Source: Bradyrhizobium erythrophlei
GTDB lineage: Bacteria > Pseudomonadota > Alphaproteobacteria > Rhizobiales > Xanthobacteraceae
NCBI RefSeq assembly: GCF_900142985.1
Contig: NZ_LT670849.1
Location: forward strand, 7,208,501-7,272,500
Length of the DNA stretch: 64,000 nucleotides
Direction: 5' to 3'
Made by a program: the position numbers and the translations under genes
The notes under the pieces: model-generated
Told to the model about the DNA's origin: nothing
The model's database searches: none
The model's input: only the letters and a program-made list of their open reading frames with translations
In this document: positions 61,143-64,000 of the stretch, piece by piece
Numbering within the stretch: the stretch's first letter is position 1
Layout: every line of letters begins with the position of its first letter

Positions 61143-62180
61143 TTAAGCGGCTGCCGCTTTGGAAGACGTCGGAACGGAGGCGATTGTCTTCAGAATCTGC
61201 GAAGCGATCTGGTAGGGGTCGCCTTGCGAATTCGGACGGCGGTCTTCGAGATAGCCCTTGTAGTCGTTCTTGATGAACGAGTGCGGCACGCGAACCGAGG
61301 CGCCGCGATCAGCCACGCCATAGCTGAACTTGTTCCAGGGCGCGGTCTCGTGCTTGCCGGTCAGGCGCTTGTCGTTGTCCGGCCCGTAGACAGCAATGTG
61401 TTCCATGAGATTCTTCTCAAAGGCCGCCATAAGCGCCTCGAAATAGGCCTTGCCGCCGGTCTCGCGCAGATAGGTCGTCGAGAAATTGGCGTGCATGCCC
61501 GAGCCGTTCCAGTCGGTGTCGCCGAGCGGCTTGCAGTGATACTCGATGTCGATGCCGTAGGTTTCGGTCAGCCGCTGCAACAGGTAGCGAGCCATCCACA
61601 TCTCGTCGGCGGCCTTTTTGGAGCCCTTGCCGAAGATCTGGAATTCCCACTGCCCCTTCGCCACTTCGGCGTTGATACCTTCATGGTTGATGCCGGCGAA
61701 CAGGCAGAGATCGAGATGCTTCTCGACAATTTCGCGCGCGACCGGGCCGACGTTCGAATAGCCGACGCCGGTGTAATACGGGCCCTGCGGCGCCGGATAA
61801 CCTGTCGTGGGGAAGCCGAGCGGACGGCCGTCCTTGTAGAAGAAATATTCCTGCTCGAAGCCGAACCACGCGCCGGAGTCATCGAGAATGGTGGCGCGCT
61901 TGTTCGTCGCGTGTGGGGTGACGCCGTCCGGCATCATGACTTCGCACATCACCAACACGCCGTTGGTACGCGCACCGTCGGGATACACCGCGACAGGCTT
62001 GAGCACGCAGTCTGAGCTTCTGCCTTCGGCTTGCATGGTCGATGAGCCGTCGAAACCCCACAGCGGCAACTGCTCCAGCGTCGGGAACGACGCGAATTCC
62101 TTGATCTGCGTTTTGCCGCGCAGATTCGGCGTCGGCGTATAGCCGTCGAGCCAAATATACTCGAGCTTGTATTTGGTCAT
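61143..62180 (-). CDS. glnII: Type II (eukaryote-like) glutamine synthetase
   Basis: Assimilates ammonium into glutamine; GSII is the second synthetase of rhizobia, octameric/decameric and not adenylylated. 345 residues from ATG 62180. KLEYIWLDGYTPTPNLRGK, LPLWGFDGSSTMQAEGRSSD, AWFGFEQEYFFYKDG, CLFAGINHEGINAEVAKGQWEFQ, GMHANFSTTYLRE, HETAPWNKFSYGVADRGASVRVP and EDRRPNSQGDPYQI are family motifs. A sigma-54 promoter lies about 100 bases upstream. The divergent GstI-like gene at 62729 completes the rhizobial arrangement. Confidence 0.97.
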   Translation of the reverse strand: MTKYKLEYIWLDGYTPTPNLRGKTQIKEFASFPTLEQLPLWGFDGSSTMQAEGRSSDCVLKPVAVYPDGARTNGVLVMCEVMMPDGVTPHATNKRATILDDSGAWFGFEQEYFFYKDGRPLGFPTTGYPAPQGPYYTGVGYSNVGPVAREIVEKHLDLCLFAGINHEGINAEVAKGQWEFQIFGKGSKKAADEMWMARYLLQRLTETYGIDIEYHCKPLGDTDWNGSGMHANFSTTYLRETGGKAYFEALMAAFEKNLMEHIAVYGPDNDKRLTGKHETAPWNKFSYGVADRGASVRVPHSFIKNDYKGYLEDRRPNSQGDPYQIASQILKTIASVPTSSKAAAA

Positions 62181-62278
62181 TGAGCCTCTCTTGAGTTGAG
62201 AATGAAAGGCGTGAGATCGAACCGCGGAGGATCCTACCCACACACGTACCCGGCCACGGTTGGGCCAGTCATGAATAA

Positions 62279-62293
62279 GCAATAAAAGTGCCA
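62279..62293 (-). promoter_or_regulatory. Sigma-54 promoter of glnII
   Basis: On the minus strand TGGCAC-TTTTA-TTGC is an exact match to the sigma-54 -24/-12 consensus (TGGCAC-N5-TTGC). It lies about 100 bases before the glnII ATG, consistent with NtrC-activated glnII expression known in rhizobia. Confidence 0.88.
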
Positions 62294-62343
62294 ATTATTG
62301 CAGCGCGGTACCGTGGTGTCGAAGCCCGCGCCTGGATGCTTCT

Positions 62344-62359
62344 GCACAGGAGATGGTGC
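62344..62359 (-). promoter_or_regulatory. Possible NtrC-binding site
   Basis: GCAC-N7-GGTGC (GCACAGGAGATGGTGC) approximates the NtrC consensus GCACC-N5-GGTGC with one extra base in the spacer. It lies about 50-65 bases upstream of the -24 element, a normal enhancer distance. Confidence 0.4.
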
Positions 62360-62728
62360 GGCAAAGGCGCGCGGCCGAATCAGCGTGTGCTGTCAAGCCG
62401 AACCACGCCCGCACGGCGCTGACGCCTGTTTCTACAGCATTCGCTGCAAAGCACATCGGGAGGGGCCAACGATGCGGCAGCGCCACGCAACAATCGCCAA
62501 GAAAAGACGGCGCCGCCCGCAACCCGGCGTCTGGTCTTAGGTTCTGTCAGCCCGGACCTGCTCTGCACGATGCAAAGGCAAAACTGCATAGTTTTTGATC
62601 ATCAAATGAATTCATTTTAATCAGGTTGCGCCGAAGGCGAGCAGGACCGATATCGGCTTTCCAGTAACCGCACACGAACGAGTCGGGCGCAGCATGCGTT
62701 GAAGGCGTCTCGACCAATGGAGATATCG

Positions 62729-62935
62729 ATGAATACGAACGGTAGTCAGGAGTCCGCGCGCATCTACCAATTTCCTGCCGGGGGCCGTGCAGCTCTCGGC
62801 GGAAAGCGTTGGGACGAATTCAACTCTGCGCCCGCTCAGACGTTTGAGCGCGTCAACGAAGCCGTTTGCAGCGGCAGCTGGTACCACGACGACGCCATTC
62901 GTGAAGCCGCCGCCGAGCGCGGCCGCGATCACTAA
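62729..62935 (+). CDS. DUF2735 / GstI-like small protein
   Basis: 68 residues from ATG 62729, behind TGGAGATATCG. MNTNGSQESARIYQFPAGGRAAL and the FERVNEAVCSGSWYHDDAIREAA end are typical of the small DUF2735 proteins divergent from glnII in rhizobia. In Rhizobium leguminosarum the divergently placed small gene gstI inhibits translation of glnII mRNA, so this is likely the counterpart; identity with GstI is inferred from position and size. It is cytosolic and has no membrane helix. Confidence 0.72.
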   Translation: MNTNGSQESARIYQFPAGGRAALGGKRWDEFNSAPAQTFERVNEAVCSGSWYHDDAIREAAAERGRDH

Positions 62936-62990
62936 GGCAGCCGCAGCGGCATGATGCGCACATGCCGGTCTATTCGGCTTGCAGGGTTCG

Positions 62991-63299
62991 TCAGAGCTCG
63001 CACGCCGTTGCCGGCCGCCGTGCATGTCTGAGACGAATACCGGTTGCGGTCATGACGAGGCTCACGCCGCCACCGGAATAGCGTTTGCCTGGCAAGGCAA
63101 AACTCTTCTTCAGCGTGACCGGATGGCCATCGATTTGCAGATAGGCGCGCTTATCGCCGGGGTAAAATGCCAGAATAAAATGCGTGCCATCGGCGCAACG
63201 ATAGGAATCGAACGTTTGTGCCGATGCTGGTGACGCCTGGGCAATAAACCCGGCTGCGAACACCGCCGCCCCACCGATTGCGGCCTTGTGCCATTTCAT
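62991..63299 (-). CDS. Secreted MliC-like (lysozyme inhibitor fold) protein
   Basis: 102 residues from ATG 63299, with a signal peptide (AAIGGAAVFAAGFIAQASPASAQ). The mature domain, FDSYRCADGTHFILAFYPGDKRAYLQIDGHPVTLKKSFALPGKRYSGGGVSLVMTATGIRL…C, written here with breaks at YPGD and ALPG, follows the MliC beta-barrel pattern with the Cys pair linking the ends and the RYSGGG loop that inserts into lysozyme's active site. Inhibition of c-type lysozyme is a fair inference. It is convergent with the GstI-like gene. Confidence 0.82.
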   Translation of the reverse strand: MKWHKAAIGGAAVFAAGFIAQASPASAQTFDSYRCADGTHFILAFYPGDKRAYLQIDGHPVTLKKSFALPGKRYSGGGVSLVMTATGIRLRHARRPATACEL

Positions 63300-63387
63300 C
63301 GTCGCCCCCGAAGCTATCCTGTTGAAGGATGGGGGTTGCAATAGCGCCGGGAGCGACAGCTGTACAGCGTCAGGAAGAGGACGGCGC

Positions 63388-63594
63388 TTACGCCGCCGCT
63401 TCGATTTCCATTTCGGCGTCGAGGTCGGCGATGACGTCCTCGAATGCAGAAATCGCCTGCTGAACGGCTGCAATCTGCATCAATTCCCAGCCGTTGACCG
63501 GGCCGTTACGGTTCTGCAAGGCGACCACGAGGTCACGCCGTTGCTCCTTGAGCTGCACGAGCGGCAAACCGTGGTCAGGCAAATGCTTCAACAT
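63388..63594 (-). CDS. Small helical hypothetical protein
   Basis: 68 residues (LPLVQLKEQRRDLVVALQNR, AVQQAISAFEDVIADLDAEMEIEAA). Helical, acidic at the C-terminus, no signal or domain. ATG 63594 is followed by clean codon use. It lies upstream of the MliC-like gene on the same strand with an 88-base gap. Confidence 0.6.
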   Translation of the reverse strand: MLKHLPDHGLPLVQLKEQRRDLVVALQNRNGPVNGWELMQIAAVQQAISAFEDVIADLDAEMEIEAAA

Positions 63595-63811
63595 CTTCCA
63601 CCCCCTCTATCGAGCGAACCTCACCCCTACCGCAACGGTTCTGCGTTTCGCTTACAAAACCCCGGCAAATTTTAGCGATCGCGAATAAGTGCTGGAATTT
63701 CAGGGCCGGCCACGTGTTTTTGCGGGGAGTATTGCGACTGCATTTCCGGCGGATTTACCGGGCGATAATGTCGTTTGATTCCGCTTTCCATCCCCACTTT
63801 GGAGACTTCTC
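63595..63811. other. Intergenic region between divergent genes, no gene seen
   Basis: 217 bases containing the promoters of the small minus-strand gene and the plus-strand SDR gene; no supported gene. TTGGAGACTTCTC is the ribosome site of the SDR gene. Confidence 0.4.
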
Positions 63812-64000
63812 ATGCAAGGCAAGATCCTCATCGTCACCGGCGCTTCCGGGGCGCTCGGCAAAGTGGTCGTCGCCTCCGCACTGGCGAAGGGCGCCAAGGT
63901 CGCCGCCATCGACCATGCCGCGTCGGCCGCACAGCCGACAGCCGAACGGATCGAACTTGGTGGCGTCGATCTGACCGATGCAACGCAAGCCAGAAAAGCA
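63812..64000 (+). CDS. SDR-family oxidoreductase, N-terminal part
   Basis: The gene runs off the right edge. KILIVTGASGALGKVVVASALAKGAKVAAIDHA is an SDR Rossmann N-terminus, with the TGASGALG cofactor loop and an Asp after the second strand that favours NAD. 63 residues are visible. Start ATG 63812 follows GGAGACTTCTC. The specific activity cannot be judged. Confidence 0.85.
   Translation, partial: MQGKILIVTGASGALGKVVVASALAKGAKVAAIDHAASAAQPTAERIELGGVDLTDATQARKA

Noticed and set aside
1..64000. tRNA, rRNA or CRISPR features
   Set aside because: No T-loop/acceptor pattern, rRNA stretch or regular spacer-repeat array was seen on either strand.

Overview
The window is 64 kb of GC-rich alphaproteobacterial chromosome, most likely from the Bradyrhizobium / Rhodopseudomonas / Afipia group of Rhizobiales. 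The pointers are an RNase E with a His-rich insertion, the dsbA–aroQ–accB–accC–aat–DUF2155 neighbourhood, a class II B12-dependent nrdJ, an NDUFA12-type complex I accessory protein, a eukaryote-like glnII with a divergent GstI-like gene, small DUF1236/DUF992-type secreted proteins, and EcfG-type promoters (GGAAC-N16-CGTT). No tRNA, rRNA or CRISPR array was seen.

Layout. Bases 1-4.3 kb (minus): amiC, mrcA and the start of prfB, which keeps its programmed +1 frameshift. 5.0-13.3 kb: rne, dctA, an aminotransferase, an M48 peptidase with TPR repeats and a DsbA-like protein. 13.5-22.2 kb: a stress-promoter DUF1236 protein, aroQ, accB, accC, then a three-gene signalling operon (CHASE3 histidine kinase, single-domain receiver, receiver-HWE/HisKA_2 kinase) with its own EcfG-type promoter, then aat and a DUF2155 protein. 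22.4-36.5 kb: accessory metabolism, namely esterase, TetR-flanked SDR / saccharopine-dehydrogenase-like / acyl-CoA ligase genes, DJ-1 family protein, MFS and DMT-type transport, a medium-chain oxidoreductase, and a LysR-flanked cluster of SDR, F420-type reductase and RutE-like nitroreductase. 36.5-39 kb: gene debris and a complete IS1182-like element sitting in a terminator loop. 39-48 kb: DUF992, HAD phosphatase, ndufA12, AraC, EamA and nrdJ. 48-59.6 kb: a low-density region rich in small secreted proteins, truncated genes, a paralogous pair of ClpP-fold periplasmic proteins, a frameshifted phosphoesterase and several families of intergenic palindromic repeats. 59.6-64 kb: upp, a ModA-like binding protein, glnII with a sigma-54 promoter, a divergent GstI-like gene, an MliC-like protein and the start of an SDR gene.

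The most unusual content is non-coding. A family of long-stem palindromes occurs at 9.6 kb and 29.5 kb, with a compensatory base-pair change between the copies, and shares a loop motif with a different stem at 33.1 kb. One copy of this family and the IS1182-like element each lie inside the loop of a Rho-independent terminator. A 150-base two-hairpin repeat is present three times within 2.1 kb. The signalling operon with a perfect EcfG-type promoter is the best candidate for new regulatory biology.
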